From assembly GCA_963422685.1 (NCBI GenBank), contig OY730442.1, forward strand, positions 2,836,424 through 2,900,423: 64,000 nt of DNA, in the 5' to 3' direction. This document shows positions 18,128 to 27,568 of the stretch, piece after piece. The notes under the pieces are model-generated. The model ran no database searches. It saw nothing but the letters and a program-made list of their open reading frames with translations, and was not told the DNA's origin. The number at the start of each line of letters is the position of its first letter. Position 1 is the stretch's first letter. The stretch is from Spongiihabitans sp963422685 (GTDB lineage: Bacteria; Pseudomonadota; Gammaproteobacteria; Arenicellales; Poriferihabitantaceae). The translations under genes and the position numbers were made by a program.

Positions 18128-19222
18128 TTATTGGGCAAGCCAGGAATTGAACCGTTCAGTCAAGTCGTCGCGATTGTCGGCCCAGAACTCGTAATTGAAC
18201 AACAAGGTATTTTTTGCATTGTCAGGAGCGGTGGGCATATGTGGTGCCATGTCGATTCCCAGAGATGCATGTTTTCCCACCAGCGGCGCAGAGGAAAGAC
18301 GCGCCGGGCCATAGGAGATGAATTTGGCCTGGTCTGCAAGGCGCTGAGTATCGGTGGCGTAGTTCAAATAGGCTTTGACTTCTTCAATATGTGGTCCGCC
18401 TTTAGGAATTACCCAGCCATCCAGGTCGAAAACCTGCCAATCCCACATCATTGCAATAGGTTGTTTTTCTTCTTCAATTACGGAGAACAGACGGCCATTG
18501 TAGGTCGAGCCCATTACCACCTCACCGTCCGCCAGTAGTTGCGGAGTCTGCGCACCTTTATCCCACCATATGGTTTCGGATTTGATGGTGTCCAGCTTCG
18601 CGAATGCGCGCTCAACACCTTCATCGGTACCTAACACATCATACACGTCAGCCGGGTCAACGCCGTCAGTGATTAACGCCCACTCCAGGTTGCCAATTGG
18701 TTTCTTCTCAAGAGCGCGCTTACCGGGAATTTTTTCCAGATCAAACACGTCATTGATGGAAGTCGGCGGGGTGTCGCCAACCAGGTCGGTGCGATAACCG
18801 AAGGTGGTTGAATACACAATCTGTGGAATAAAGCAGGGCGAAACAATCATGTCGCCGAAGTCCACGGAAGCCGGCGTACCGTCGGGCGCGGCGGCCAGGA
18901 AAGAATCGTGATCAACTTCTTCCAGCAGACCTTCGTCACACAACAGGATGGCGTCTGATGGCACCATATCAACCAGTGCCCAGGTTACATTTCCGGCTTC
19001 ATTCATGGCACGGATTTTGGCAACCGCTTCACCAGCGGAATCATCATTAATAATGGTGATTCCAGGATTCGCCGCCATATAGGGTTCATGATATGCGTTT
19101 TGCTGGCTTGCGGTATAAGCACCGCCCCAGGAAACCACAACCAGCTCGGTTTCCGCCTGGGCGGCGCTGGCCAAACCAAACGTTGCTGTCGCCAGCAGGA
19201 CTCGTTTAAAAATCTTGTTCAT
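18128..19222 (-). CDS. Polyamine-type periplasmic solute-binding protein (PotD/PotF-like)
   Basis: A 364-residue secreted binding protein. The signal peptide MNKIFKRVLLATATFGLASAAQA precedes ELVVVSWGGAYTASQQNAY, the typical start of the PotD/PotF family, and the C-terminal part has AYLNYATDTQRLADQA. A strong ribosome-binding site, GGAGGAG (complement of 19229-19235), lies six bases before the ATG. It is the second gene of the minus-strand operon after the ATPase. Substrate could be a polyamine or another cationic amine; the nearby betaine-type enzymes make a methylated amine possible. Confidence 0.9.
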   Translation of the reverse strand: MNKIFKRVLLATATFGLASAAQAETELVVVSWGGAYTASQQNAYHEPYMAANPGITIINDDSAGEAVAKIRAMNEAGNVTWALVDMVPSDAILLCDEGLLEEVDHDSFLAAAPDGTPASVDFGDMIVSPCFIPQIVYSTTFGYRTDLVGDTPPTSINDVFDLEKIPGKRALEKKPIGNLEWALITDGVDPADVYDVLGTDEGVERAFAKLDTIKSETIWWDKGAQTPQLLADGEVVMGSTYNGRLFSVIEEEKQPIAMMWDWQVFDLDGWVIPKGGPHIEEVKAYLNYATDTQRLADQAKFISYGPARLSSAPLVGKHASLGIDMAPHMPTAPDNAKNTLLFNYEFWADNRDDLTERFNSWLAQ

Positions 19223-19302
19223 GGAATTCTCCTCCAGTTAGAAAATGTATCTAGTATAAAAAGTAATAAAAAAACCGTCGTAAGCTGGCAAATCATCAAA
19301 TA

Positions 19303-20397
19303 TCAATCTGATGCGTCCAATGCACGACAATCTTCCACATTCCAGCCGATGTTAACCGTCTCTCCTTCTCGGAGGTGGGCATGTACGGCCGAGTTAGGAA
19401 TCTTAACAATAAAATCATTATGACCACACACGGTGTATCGGGTTCTAATGTGGTCACCGAGGTAGATGAGTTCTTCAACTTTAGCAGAAAAAATATTGGG
19501 CATTGAACCGCTCTCGGGCCCGACAACAACGCGCTCGGGACGCAGGGATAAAGTTGACCTTTCACCCACATTACCCACATTAATGGAGTTGGCATGAACC
19601 ACACCACCAGAATCAATTTCGACTTTGACGCTGTCTCCCAAATCCTCGATTATTTTTCCGAGCAGGCGATTGTTTTCACCGATAAAATTAGCGCAAAAAG
19701 CGTTTTCGGGTTTTTCATAGAGCACTTCTGGCGGCGCACATTGTTGAATAATGCCGTCGTCAAACACCGCAATTCTATTTGACATGGTCAATGCTTCGCT
19801 TTGGTCATGGGTGACATAAACCACCGTGACACCAAGGCTTTCATGAATATGCTTGATTTCATACTGCATTTGTTCGCGCAGATTTTTATCCAGTGCGCCT
19901 AATGGTTCATCCATCAAAACCAGGTCGGGATCAAACACCAGCGATCTGGCCACCGCGACCCGCTGCTGCTGTCCGCCGGATAACTGCGCTGGCCTGCGAT
20001 CGCCAAAGGGACCAAGTTGAACCATATCCAAAGCACGTTTGACCCGCTGCTCGCGTTCACTTTTGTCCATCTTTCGGACTTCTAATGGAAACGCCAGGTT
20101 TTCCGCCACAGTCATATGCGGGAACAGCGCGTAGTTTTGGAACACCATGCCTATGCCGCGTTTATGCGGCGCTACATTGTTGATGCCCTGATCTTTCAGG
20201 TAAATCTCGCCGTGGGTTGCGGGTTCGAATCCGGCCAACATCATCAGGCAGGTGGTTTTTCCAGAACCAGAAGGGCCTAGCATGGTCAGAAACTCGCCAT
20301 CAGCGACCTCAAGGTTGAGGTTCTTTACGACCAGGGTTTCGCCGTCGTAGCTTTTTTGTATATCGACAAATCGAACCAAGGGGGTGTTACTGGACAT
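19303..20397 (-). CDS. Polyamine-type ABC transporter ATP-binding protein (PotA-like)
   Basis: ATPase that powers the importer. It has Walker A GPSGSGKTT, signature LSGGQQQRVAVARSL, Walker B LVLMDEPLGALD and a switch His in VTHDQSEA, followed by a TOBE-type regulatory domain from about residue 245 (RLLGKIIEDLG onward). 364 residues is normal for PotA. It is the first gene of the operon; a 22-base palindromic operator lies 53 bases before its start. Confidence 0.94.
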   Translation of the reverse strand: MSSNTPLVRFVDIQKSYDGETLVVKNLNLEVADGEFLTMLGPSGSGKTTCLMMLAGFEPATHGEIYLKDQGINNVAPHKRGIGMVFQNYALFPHMTVAENLAFPLEVRKMDKSEREQRVKRALDMVQLGPFGDRRPAQLSGGQQQRVAVARSLVFDPDLVLMDEPLGALDKNLREQMQYEIKHIHESLGVTVVYVTHDQSEALTMSNRIAVFDDGIIQQCAPPEVLYEKPENAFCANFIGENNRLLGKIIEDLGDSVKVEIDSGGVVHANSINVGNVGERSTLSLRPERVVVGPESGSMPNIFSAKVEELIYLGDHIRTRYTVCGHNDFIVKIPNSAVHAHLREGETVNIGWNVEDCRALDASD

Positions 20398-20711
20398 AGA
20401 CAGGCTTTCGGAAGTGGTTAGTGTCTGGAAACGTAATTACATAGTATGGTGCTACTATTGTAATAGTAGCATTGCCGCCGAGTAAAGATGTAGTTTCTTT
20501 CAACATGACAACGATTCTAAACCCGGGTTATGGAAAACACCACCACCATAAGGGCCTCATCCTGTCGAGCGTACCCGGTAAAACCAATAGTTAATCAGGA
20601 CGCAAAATAATGAAAGCCATTATTGCGCATCATGTCTAATATCCTGCACCACAGCCTGTAGGCGCTGGATTCTCTATCGCTGGGTTTTGTCGCCAGCGGT
20701 TTTTTGTAATG
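20398..20711. other. Operon promoter region and unassigned sequence
   Basis: About 310 bases upstream of the ABC operon. It contains the palindromic operator at 20450-20471, with a TACTAT-type -10 candidate just downstream of it on the minus strand. The rest, up to the 3' end of the enolase-superfamily pseudogene, holds nothing I can assign. Confidence 0.5.
20450..20471 (-). promoter_or_regulatory. Perfect palindromic operator of the ABC importer operon
   Basis: Two 10-base arms, TGCTACTATT and its exact reverse complement, are separated by GT. The site lies 53 bases before the ATPase start and directly upstream of a TACTAT-like -10 element on the minus strand. Its form suits a dimeric repressor such as a GntR- or TetR-type protein. 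No regulator gene adjoins it in the window. Confidence 0.7.
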
Positions 20712-21450
20712 TCAAATACTGGCTGGCCCAATACTGATATATCGGGCGTGACCCCTAAACTGGAGGTATTTTCCACCGACATAATAACCCGCAGCAATTT
20801 TCGGCCCGCCATGGGTGATGGCGAGAGTATGATATTCATGAAATGCGGAAGACTGAAAGTGAAAATCTGCTGGAGTGGAATGCGCCAGATGGGCAATGGC
20901 GACGGTGGTAATTTCACCGCCCCATGAGTCTTCTATGGTCATGGTAATGCCCAAAGAAATACATAAATCGCGAAATTGCCAGGCTATCCATGCACTCATC
21001 AAGAATAACAGCATGGTCGGTATGCTGACGCACGGCAAGACATTCCTCGTAGCTTAAACAAGGCTGTTCGATATAAACATCCACATCCCGCACCACTTTC
21101 ACTGCCCTGATTGCTTCATGCTGCTTCCATCCCGTATTGGCATCAGCGCCCAGCAGGTTTCCGCTACGCAAGTTGGCCGCAACTTTTTCAATTCTTTCGA
21201 TATCCTGGTCGGCATTCGCCCCCACTTTCATCTGGAACTGCCGGAATCCCTGCTCCTGGTAGTCATTAATTTTGTCCGCCATGGCATCGGCCTGCTGATG
21301 GCTGACCACCTTAAAAAGTTTTACCTTTTCCTGCAATAATCCGCCCAGCAGTAGGTAAACAGGTTGCTCTGTTGCCTTGCCCAAAATATCCCAACACGCC
21401 ATATCCACTGCGGACTTTGCATAGAAATGGCCTTTAAGTAAATTCTCCAT
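20712..21450 (-). pseudogene. Broken mandelate racemase/muconate lactonising enzyme-like gene
   Basis: An enolase-superfamily gene related to hydroxyproline-betaine 2-epimerase-type racemases. Frame 1 (21450 to about 20975) reads AKSAVDMACWDILGKA, then FRQFQMKVGAN with the catalytic K-x-K region, then LGADANTGW and HAVILDECMDS. The conserved reading resumes in another frame with RDLCISLGITMTIEDSWGGE and HLAHSTPADF down to 20712. About 35 residues between the two parts are missing and the first ~100 residues of the family are absent. It is therefore truncated, internally deleted and frameshifted. Confidence 0.8.
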
Positions 21451-21735
21451 ATAATTGTTAATTAATTGTATTTAAATTGGATTTTTACCTATTAAGCTTT
21501 CCGCCATATGTTTGATAGCGGTTCTTGTACCTGGGGCAAATGCGGGTAAATAGGTTGGCCCCAGGGGGCAGGTCTACTTGATAGCCAGTTATCCGGGTTA
21601 TTTTCATTAGTGCGTGTTTAGTGTTTGCCGGTGTTTTTAAAAAATCTTCGGCGTCAGCGCGACCAGATGCGAACTATGGGATGTTTAAAGATGAGAAATC
21701 CAGTATATAAAAAAACATTTAAAGGATGCCTGTCT

Positions 21736-21763
21736 GCAATAAGACGCGGGCGCAATGGAGAAA
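21736..21763. repeat. 28-base direct repeat, copy 1
   Basis: Begins GCAATAAGACGC and ends GGAGAAA. An identical copy starts exactly 60 bases later, leaving a 32-base unique spacer (21764-21795). A 28/32 geometry is that of type I-F CRISPR arrays, but the repeat does not look like a known I-F repeat and has no clear hairpin. Confidence 0.85.
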
Positions 21764-21795
21764 TTATCCACAGCCTTACGAATCAAGCACTTACG

Positions 21796-21823
21796 GCAAT
21801 AAGACGCGGGCGCAATGGAGAAA
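21796..21823. repeat. 28-base direct repeat, copy 2
   Basis: Exact copy of 21736-21763. It ends six bases before the stop codon of the minus-strand YHS gene. No third copy was seen at the expected distance on either side. Confidence 0.85.
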
Positions 21824-21829
21824 ACAGAT

Positions 21830-22282
21830 CTAGTTCAGTACGCTGGGCCAGTTTTTATCGCCGAGTACAATCAAATTATGCTTGTCCGCAGTCCAGCGAT
21901 GGCGGACTTTTGCGTCATAATTCAAATATAATTTGTCGTCATGCAGGGTCCACTGCAATGGATCCCCGGAAGCCGTATACCCATTTGCAACGGCCCACGC
22001 GCAATACCCGCCATACTGGGGCGCATAAAATTCTGGACTGTGCCGGAATTTATCCAGATTTTCCTGGCTGGAAAAATACCAGTCTGCGTTTTTATATTTT
22101 ACAGAAAAATCGTCATCACCTTTAACCGCTTGCCCCGCAGTGAAATAGGCTACTACGTCGTACCCGCCCGCGCCGGTGTTGCTGAAAAATGACGTATAAA
22201 TTTCATCTTCCCCGGCATAGCCGACCGCGGTAAAAATGAACAGAATGCCTGCTGCAAAAATATGTTTTATACAATTAGTCAT
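21830..22282 (-). CDS. Secreted YHS-domain protein
   Basis: A 150-residue protein with a signal peptide (MTNCIKHIFAAGILFIFTAVGYAG) and a YHS-type domain: GGYDVVAYFTAGQAVKG, then YKNADWYFSSQENLDKFRHSPEFYAPQYGGYCAWAV as the core fold (about residues 60-98). YHS domains occur in metal-handling and enzyme-associated proteins; this stand-alone exported form has no known reaction. The gene appears intact although its surroundings are decayed. Confidence 0.8.
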   Translation of the reverse strand: MTNCIKHIFAAGILFIFTAVGYAGEDEIYTSFFSNTGAGGYDVVAYFTAGQAVKGDDDFSVKYKNADWYFSSQENLDKFRHSPEFYAPQYGGYCAWAVANGYTASGDPLQWTLHDDKLYLNYDAKVRHRWTADKHNLIVLGDKNWPSVLN

Positions 22283-22316
22283 TGGATAGATAAAAATAGC
22301 AAGTCGAATAATTTTA

Positions 22317-22500
22317 AGGCTGTCCTGGATTAAGTGAAATCATCCAATAAGGCAGTATGAGAAAAAGCAGATTAGGCAAGTATAAACAAAATAGGTTAAT
22401 TGAGCTATTTGCAGCGGGTAGCACAGCCCGAACAGCCGGTGCATTGGCCAGTTATTCTTTTCATTGTTTGAGACAACTCATTGAGGAAAAGAAGGATAAA
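22317..22500 (+). mobile_element. Remnant of an IS1595-family transposase 5' end
   Basis: From ATG 22357 the plus strand reads MRKSRLGKYKQNRLIELFAA, then GSTARTAGAL, then FHCLRQLIEEKK, which is the N-terminal DNA-binding start of IS1595-type transposases, with a few residues missing after TAGAL. The catalytic part with its DDE residues is not present. GGCTGTCCTGG at 22318 may be the outer end of the element; this was not confirmed because no matching right end was found. Confidence 0.6.
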
Positions 22501-23020
22501 GATCGAGGACGCATTGTTGAAGTTTTACAGCAAATGCAGGTAGAGCTGCGGACAGGAGATAGACAGGTACTCAAGAATCGTTCCGCTGTGCTTCGCAGAA
22601 GAGTCGGTTCATGCCGCATATTTTTCAGCATAACAGAGGCTTCGCGCAGATATGGAGATACTGGACGTGTTGCGCCGTACAGCCACAGCTTATACCGGGC
22701 TTACGTGACTGATGGCTGCGGATGTCTTTCCTGTTCGCCGGTTTTTCAGCCCCGGTTATATCGATAAACTTCAAGACCGGCGTGAACGTTCATGGCCGGT
22801 ATTGTTTTATCCCTGGTCGGGGTCGCGCCGGGCTCCTCCACCAGGCGAGCATTCCCCGACGCCCTGATATGTTCTTGTCAATGAGCGAGTACCAACGGAT
22901 AATACCCCGAATTTTAATCATCCAAATAAATGGACAGAATCCGGTACGGCGAAGTTACAGAAGGTGCAGAAAGAAAAATCGGATTTTATTTGTCTAATAA
23001 TTTCAGTATGTTGCCGTTTT
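22501..23020. other. Decayed sequence between the transposase and regulator fragments
   Basis: About 520 bases. The frame of the transposase fragment stays open to 22767 without IS1595 motifs, and other small frames lack family features. I see no functional gene. Confidence 0.4.
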
Positions 23021-23206
23021 TTGCTGCGGCCGGTGCGCTATTATCTTACTCTGCGACTGCAGGCCGCTCGGCACATCCTGCAAAAGGGTGCAGTTAAAAT
23101 AATTGATGTAGCGGTGGCTTGCGGGTTCAAATCTGCGGGGCATTTTAGCAGCCGTTACTATTCGGGTTTTGGGGTCACGCCCAGAGCAACGCGCAGCGTT
23201 TCTTGA
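23021..23206 (+). pseudogene. C-terminal fragment of an AraC/GlxA-family regulator
   Basis: The segment LLRPVRYYLTLRLQAARHIL, then VKIIDVAVACGFKSAGHFSS and YYSGFGVTPRATR is the second helix-turn-helix of an AraC-type regulator of the GlxA/CdhR/GbdR kind. The ligand-binding domain and the first helix-turn-helix are missing upstream. Regulators of this group control choline, carnitine and betaine breakdown, and the fragment lies directly before such a gene set, so it is probably the dead local activator. Confidence 0.7.
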
Positions 23207-23339
23207 GCGGTGACCAGCCTGACACGGATTCAGGCGCTGAAATAGAAATTCGGGTCGTTAAATTTGTGATGAAAAAAATTCCAATTCATAATACTTCGTC
23301 TATTAATTAACTTGACTTTATTTTTGGCAGGGCTTGAAT

Positions 23340-24917
23340 ATGGCGAGAAGAGCAGGTGGTAGAGAAGCCAGAAAGGCATTACGTGCCGCACCCCTGGCTG
23401 AAGAGAACAAACCCGTTCGACCGGGGCAATGCGGCGGTCGATTCATGCCGCTTGGCGATGATGATCTGAAGCGGGTATATGAAGCCATGCTCGATCTTCT
23501 GGAGAATGTTGGTTTTACCCGTTCGCTGCCATCGTGTATCGAACTGGTTACCAAAGCCGGGGGCAGGTTAACCCCCCAAGGCCGATTATTATTCCCCCGG
23601 CATCTGATTGAGTGGACCATGGAAACCTGTGCCCGGGATATCACCCTGTATGGGCAATCCGAACAACACGACCTCCACCTGAGCGGAAACAAAGTTTATT
23701 TTGGCACCGCCGGAGCGGCGGTTCATGTCGTCGATGACTGGAAGCATCATGACAGCTATACGGGCAAAAAAGGCGGCGCATACCGCGAATCCACCGTGCA
23801 GGATCTATACGACGCGGCGCGCCTGACGGATCACCATGAACATATTCATTTTTTCCAGCGCTGCATGGTAGCCCGGGATATCGAACAGCCCGCCGCCATG
23901 GATTTGAACACCACCTATGCCTCGGTGGCCGGCACCACAAAACACTGCGGGGTAAGTTATGTCGACCCGCAGCATGCAGAGCAAGGGCTGAAGCTGCTGC
24001 ATGAAATCGCCGGTGGCGAAGATAAATGGCGCGCCAGGCCGTTTGCCAGTTTATCCTGTTGCTTTGTCGTCCCGCCATTGCGGTTTGCGGAAGACGCCTG
24101 CCGGGTCATGGAAGTCTGTGTGCGCGGCGGCATGCCTATACTGATGCTGGCCGCCGGCCAATCCGGGGCCACCAGCCCGGCCTCCCTGGCTGGCGCGGTG
24201 GTGCAGGAATGCGCGGAAAGTTTGGCCGCGATCTGTTACGCCAACCTGATTGTCCCCGGTCACCCCTGTATTTTCGGCCCCTGGCCGTTTGTTTCTGATC
24301 TTAGAACTGGCGCGATGAGCGGCGGCAGCGGTGAACAGGCGGTGCAGATGGCGGCGTGTGGCCAGGTTGGCCGATATCTGGATTTGCCCACCGGAATCGC
24401 GGCGGGCATGGCGGATTCGAAAATTCCCGATGCCCAGTCCGGGTTCGAGAAAGGCTACACGGTCACCCTGGCTGGCCACAGCGGCGCCAACATGATTTAC
24501 GAATCGGTTGGAATGCAGGCGAGCTTACTCGGCTTCAGCTTTGAAGGCGCCACCATCGACAATGATATGCTGGGCGCGATCAATCGCAGCGTTCGCGGGA
24601 TTGAAATAGATACAGAAACCCTTGCCCTGGCGACTATCGAAGACGTTTGTACCAACGGGCCCGAGCATTTCCTCGGCCACGATGCGACACTGTCAAGGAT
24701 GGAGACGGATTATGTCTACCCTGAAGTGGGCAATAGATTCACCCCCGCAGAATGGCAGGAACTCGGTGCCAAATCCATACGGGATGTGGCCCGGGAGAAA
24801 ACCCGGGAAATACTCGCCAGCCATTTTCCATCGCATATTTCCGATGAAATCGACGCCAGAATCAGAGAAAATTTCGATATCCGGCTTCCCCGCGAACAGA
24901 TGAAACCAAAAATTTAA
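23340..24917 (+). CDS. MttB-family (trimethylamine methyltransferase-like) protein, non-pyrrolysine
   Basis: A 525-residue corrinoid-type methyltransferase of the MttB superfamily, which takes a methyl group from a quaternary or tertiary amine. Recognisable blocks include YEAMLDLLENVGFT (about 45-58), RDITLYGQSEQHDLHL and the glycine-rich GAMSGGSGEQAVQMAACGQ (about 324-342). No in-frame amber codon is present, so it belongs to the non-pyrrolysine branch that includes glycine-betaine and proline-betaine methyltransferases. I take ATG 23340 as start; a TTG six bases earlier is possible. The following dehydrogenase starts 13 bases downstream. Confidence 0.85.
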   Translation: MARRAGGREARKALRAAPLAEENKPVRPGQCGGRFMPLGDDDLKRVYEAMLDLLENVGFTRSLPSCIELVTKAGGRLTPQGRLLFPRHLIEWTMETCARDITLYGQSEQHDLHLSGNKVYFGTAGAAVHVVDDWKHHDSYTGKKGGAYRESTVQDLYDAARLTDHHEHIHFFQRCMVARDIEQPAAMDLNTTYASVAGTTKHCGVSYVDPQHAEQGLKLLHEIAGGEDKWRARPFASLSCCFVVPPLRFAEDACRVMEVCVRGGMPILMLAAGQSGATSPASLAGAVVQECAESLAAICYANLIVPGHPCIFGPWPFVSDLRTGAMSGGSGEQAVQMAACGQVGRYLDLPTGIAAGMADSKIPDAQSGFEKGYTVTLAGHSGANMIYESVGMQASLLGFSFEGATIDNDMLGAINRSVRGIEIDTETLALATIEDVCTNGPEHFLGHDATLSRMETDYVYPEVGNRFTPAEWQELGAKSIRDVAREKTREILASHFPSHISDEIDARIRENFDIRLPREQMKPKI

Positions 24918-24930
24918 AAATCCGCTGAAT

Positions 24931-27372
24931 ATGAACGATAAAAAACTCCCCTCCCAGGCAAAAGTAGTGATTGTAGGCGGCGGGGTCATGGGTGCGAGTC
25001 TGGCGTATCATCTTGCACAGGAAGGATGGAGCGATTGTTTGCTGATTGAAAAAGGCGAACTCACTTCCGGCTCCACCTGGCATGCCGCCGGGCAGTGCCC
25101 GAGTTTTATCGCGGATTACAACATGGCGAAAATCCACGATTATGGTGTACGGCTGTACCCAAAACTGGAGCAATTGACCGGGCAGTACGTCAGTTGGCAC
25201 GGCTGTGGCGGCATTCGATTTGCGTTGCAGCCTGCCGAGGTTGAATGGTTTCAACGGGTGGCGGGTGTGGGAAAATTGATCGGATTCGATTGCGAGATTA
25301 TCGATCCGGTAAAAATTCGCAAACTCATACCGCATGTGAATCTTGATGGCGTGCTGGCTGGTGCATGGACCCTGAACGACGGCCACGTTGACCCGGCCGG
25401 CGTATGCAATGCCATGGCCAAAGGCGCACGACAGATGGGCGCGGCCATAGTTACCGGTAATCGGGTAACCGCGATCAGGCGGCGCCCATCCGGTGACTGG
25501 GAAGTATTCACCGAACAGGGCAATGTCATAACGGAGCATGTGGTAAATGCCGCTGGTTGCTATGCCCGCCAGGTCAGCCAGATGGTGGGCACGGATGTGC
25601 CGCTGATTAACATGAAGCACACCTATCTGGTGACCGACACGGTGCAGGCGTTTGTGGACAGCGATGCCGAAATGCCGGTAATTCGCGACCCCTACCCATC
25701 GTCTTATTATCGTCAGGAACAGAAATCAGGATTGATTGGAATTTATGAAATGGAAAATTCCGAAGAGTGCTGGGTTCACCGCGGCGGCTGGCCCCAGTGG
25801 GATTCACAAAACGAATTGTTCGATGCCAACCTTGAAAACATTATGCCGTACGTGGAGCGCGTGATGGAACGGGTGCCGATGTGGCGCGAACTGGGCATCA
25901 AGCGGGTGGTGTGCGGCGCCATACCGCACACCCCGGACAGCAACCCTTTTCTGGGGCCGGCTGCGGGACTGCGTAACTTCTGGCATTGCAACGGTGCGTC
26001 CATCGGCATTGCCTCGGGCGCGGGTTCGGGGAAATACCTGGCGCAGTGGATGATTTATGGTGATGCAGAAATTAATATGGCCGGGGTTGATCCCCGTCGA
26101 TTCAGCGCCTATGCGCCGGGGGAGTATGCCAAAGGCAAGTCGCATGAAGACTATGAGTATATGTACAGGCTCCACCTTCCCGGTGAAGAACGCCCGGCCT
26201 CGCGCAAACAACGTACCACACCGTTATACGATCTACTGGAATCCCGAGGCGCTGTTCATACCGAAATCAACGGCTGGGAAAGGCCGAAATGGTATTCCCT
26301 GGACGGCCGGGTTGAACAGGTTGGATTCCGCCACAACAATACCTTTGCAGTGGTTGCGCAAGAGTGCCGGGCGGTTCGGGAAAGGGTGGGGGTGCAGGAA
26401 TTATCCACGTTTGCAAAATATGATGTGGTGGGAAAAGATGCTGGGCAATTATTGGACCGCATCAGCGCCAATAAAATGCCAACCCGGGCCGGAGGGATTG
26501 TCCTGACCCATTATTTGTCCCAAGGCGGGCGGATCAATGGTGAATCTACGGTCACACGATTAGCCGAAGGTCGTTACTACGTGGTTTCCGGTGCGGCCAG
26601 CGAAGAACGGGATCTGTCCATTCTCAAACAGGGCGTGGCCGCAGGTGAGGAGGTAACCATAACCAATATCACCGACCACCGGGGCGTGATTGTCGTGGCC
26701 GGACCCAGGGCGCGTGAAACGCTGGCGGGGCTCACCGGGTCGGATTTGTCCAACCGGTCATTCCCATGGCTGACCGGCCAGGAAATTCAGATTGCGGGTA
26801 TCGCGGTGCGCGCCTTGCGGGTGAACTATGTGGGTGAGCTTGGATGGGAGCTGCACTGCCCGATGGATGCCATGGCAGCGCTTTATGATGCGGTATGGGC
26901 GGCCGGTCAGGCCCATGGCATCGCCAACTTCGGCACCTATGCGATGAATTCGTTGCGCATCGAAAAAGCCTACAAAGGCTGGGGGGCGGAATTAACCAAT
27001 GAAATATCCATGATTGAAGCGGATATGATGCGATTCTTTTCACGCGAAAAAGAAGACTATATCGGCCAGCAGGCCACACTGGATATGGACGCCAATGATG
27101 TTGCAGTGAAGCTGGTCTATCTGGAGGTCGAAAAAGGCGACAATGACATTGTCGGCGGCGAGGCCGTTTTGCGGGGAGGAAAAACTATCGGAATCACCAC
27201 CTCGGGTGGCTATGGACATACCACGGGCCGCAGCCTGGGGTTTGCCTATGTGGAGCCCCAATATGCCGCGCCCGGTTTCACTTTTGATGTCTATTTGCTG
27301 GGTCAGAGCAGAGCAGCAACGGTACTGAGTGCGCCTGTCTGGGATCCTGAAAACCGCCGGCCCAGGGTGTGA
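24931..27372 (+). CDS. FAD-dependent dimethylglycine/sarcosine dehydrogenase-like protein with GcvT domain
   Basis: An 813-residue two-part enzyme that oxidises N-methyl groups and passes the one-carbon unit to tetrahydrofolate. The N-terminal DAO-type FAD domain has VVIVGGGVMGASLAYHLA (residues 11-28) and GSTWHAAGQCPSF (about 47-59), where the His is the position of covalent FAD attachment in dimethylglycine dehydrogenases. From about residue 430 a GcvT-like folate-binding domain follows, ending with GELGWELHCPMDAMAALY and NFGTYAMNSLRIEKAYKGWG. It is cotranscribed with the MttB-like gene. The exact substrate (dimethylglycine, sarcosine, N-methylproline) is not resolved. Confidence 0.9.
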   Translation: MNDKKLPSQAKVVIVGGGVMGASLAYHLAQEGWSDCLLIEKGELTSGSTWHAAGQCPSFIADYNMAKIHDYGVRLYPKLEQLTGQYVSWHGCGGIRFALQPAEVEWFQRVAGVGKLIGFDCEIIDPVKIRKLIPHVNLDGVLAGAWTLNDGHVDPAGVCNAMAKGARQMGAAIVTGNRVTAIRRRPSGDWEVFTEQGNVITEHVVNAAGCYARQVSQMVGTDVPLINMKHTYLVTDTVQAFVDSDAEMPVIRDPYPSSYYRQEQKSGLIGIYEMENSEECWVHRGGWPQWDSQNELFDANLENIMPYVERVMERVPMWRELGIKRVVCGAIPHTPDSNPFLGPAAGLRNFWHCNGASIGIASGAGSGKYLAQWMIYGDAEINMAGVDPRRFSAYAPGEYAKGKSHEDYEYMYRLHLPGEERPASRKQRTTPLYDLLESRGAVHTEINGWERPKWYSLDGRVEQVGFRHNNTFAVVAQECRAVRERVGVQELSTFAKYDVVGKDAGQLLDRISANKMPTRAGGIVLTHYLSQGGRINGESTVTRLAEGRYYVVSGAASEERDLSILKQGVAAGEEVTITNITDHRGVIVVAGPRARETLAGLTGSDLSNRSFPWLTGQEIQIAGIAVRALRVNYVGELGWELHCPMDAMAALYDAVWAAGQAHGIANFGTYAMNSLRIEKAYKGWGAELTNEISMIEADMMRFFSREKEDYIGQQATLDMDANDVAVKLVYLEVEKGDNDIVGGEAVLRGGKTIGITTSGGYGHTTGRSLGFAYVEPQYAAPGFTFDVYLLGQSRAATVLSAPVWDPENRRPRV

Positions 27373-27568
27373 ATTTCGTTTGCTGCCGGACTGGTGATTG
27401 ATATTCGATACCTGACATATTCCAGCAGTCTGCCGGCTATCGCGGTGGTCTAAATTTTCCCTGGCCGCCCCCGGCAATAGTACGGGTCACCTGAACCGAG
27501 CGCTGCATTGAACCGACGGCAATTGGATTAATAAATTTGCGTGGCGCGGACCAGAACAATCATAACAG

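Larger units (their letters stand above)
21451..21829. other. Gap with two CRISPR-like direct repeats
   Basis: About 380 bases between the enolase-superfamily pseudogene and the YHS gene. Apart from the two 28-base repeats annotated here, nothing is recognised; no cas gene and no leader-like AT tract adjoin them. Confidence 0.5.

Noticed and set aside
20215..20240. GGTTCGAATCC-like tRNA T-loop sequence
   Set aside because: It lies within the conserved coding sequence of the PotA-like ATPase and no cloverleaf can be formed.
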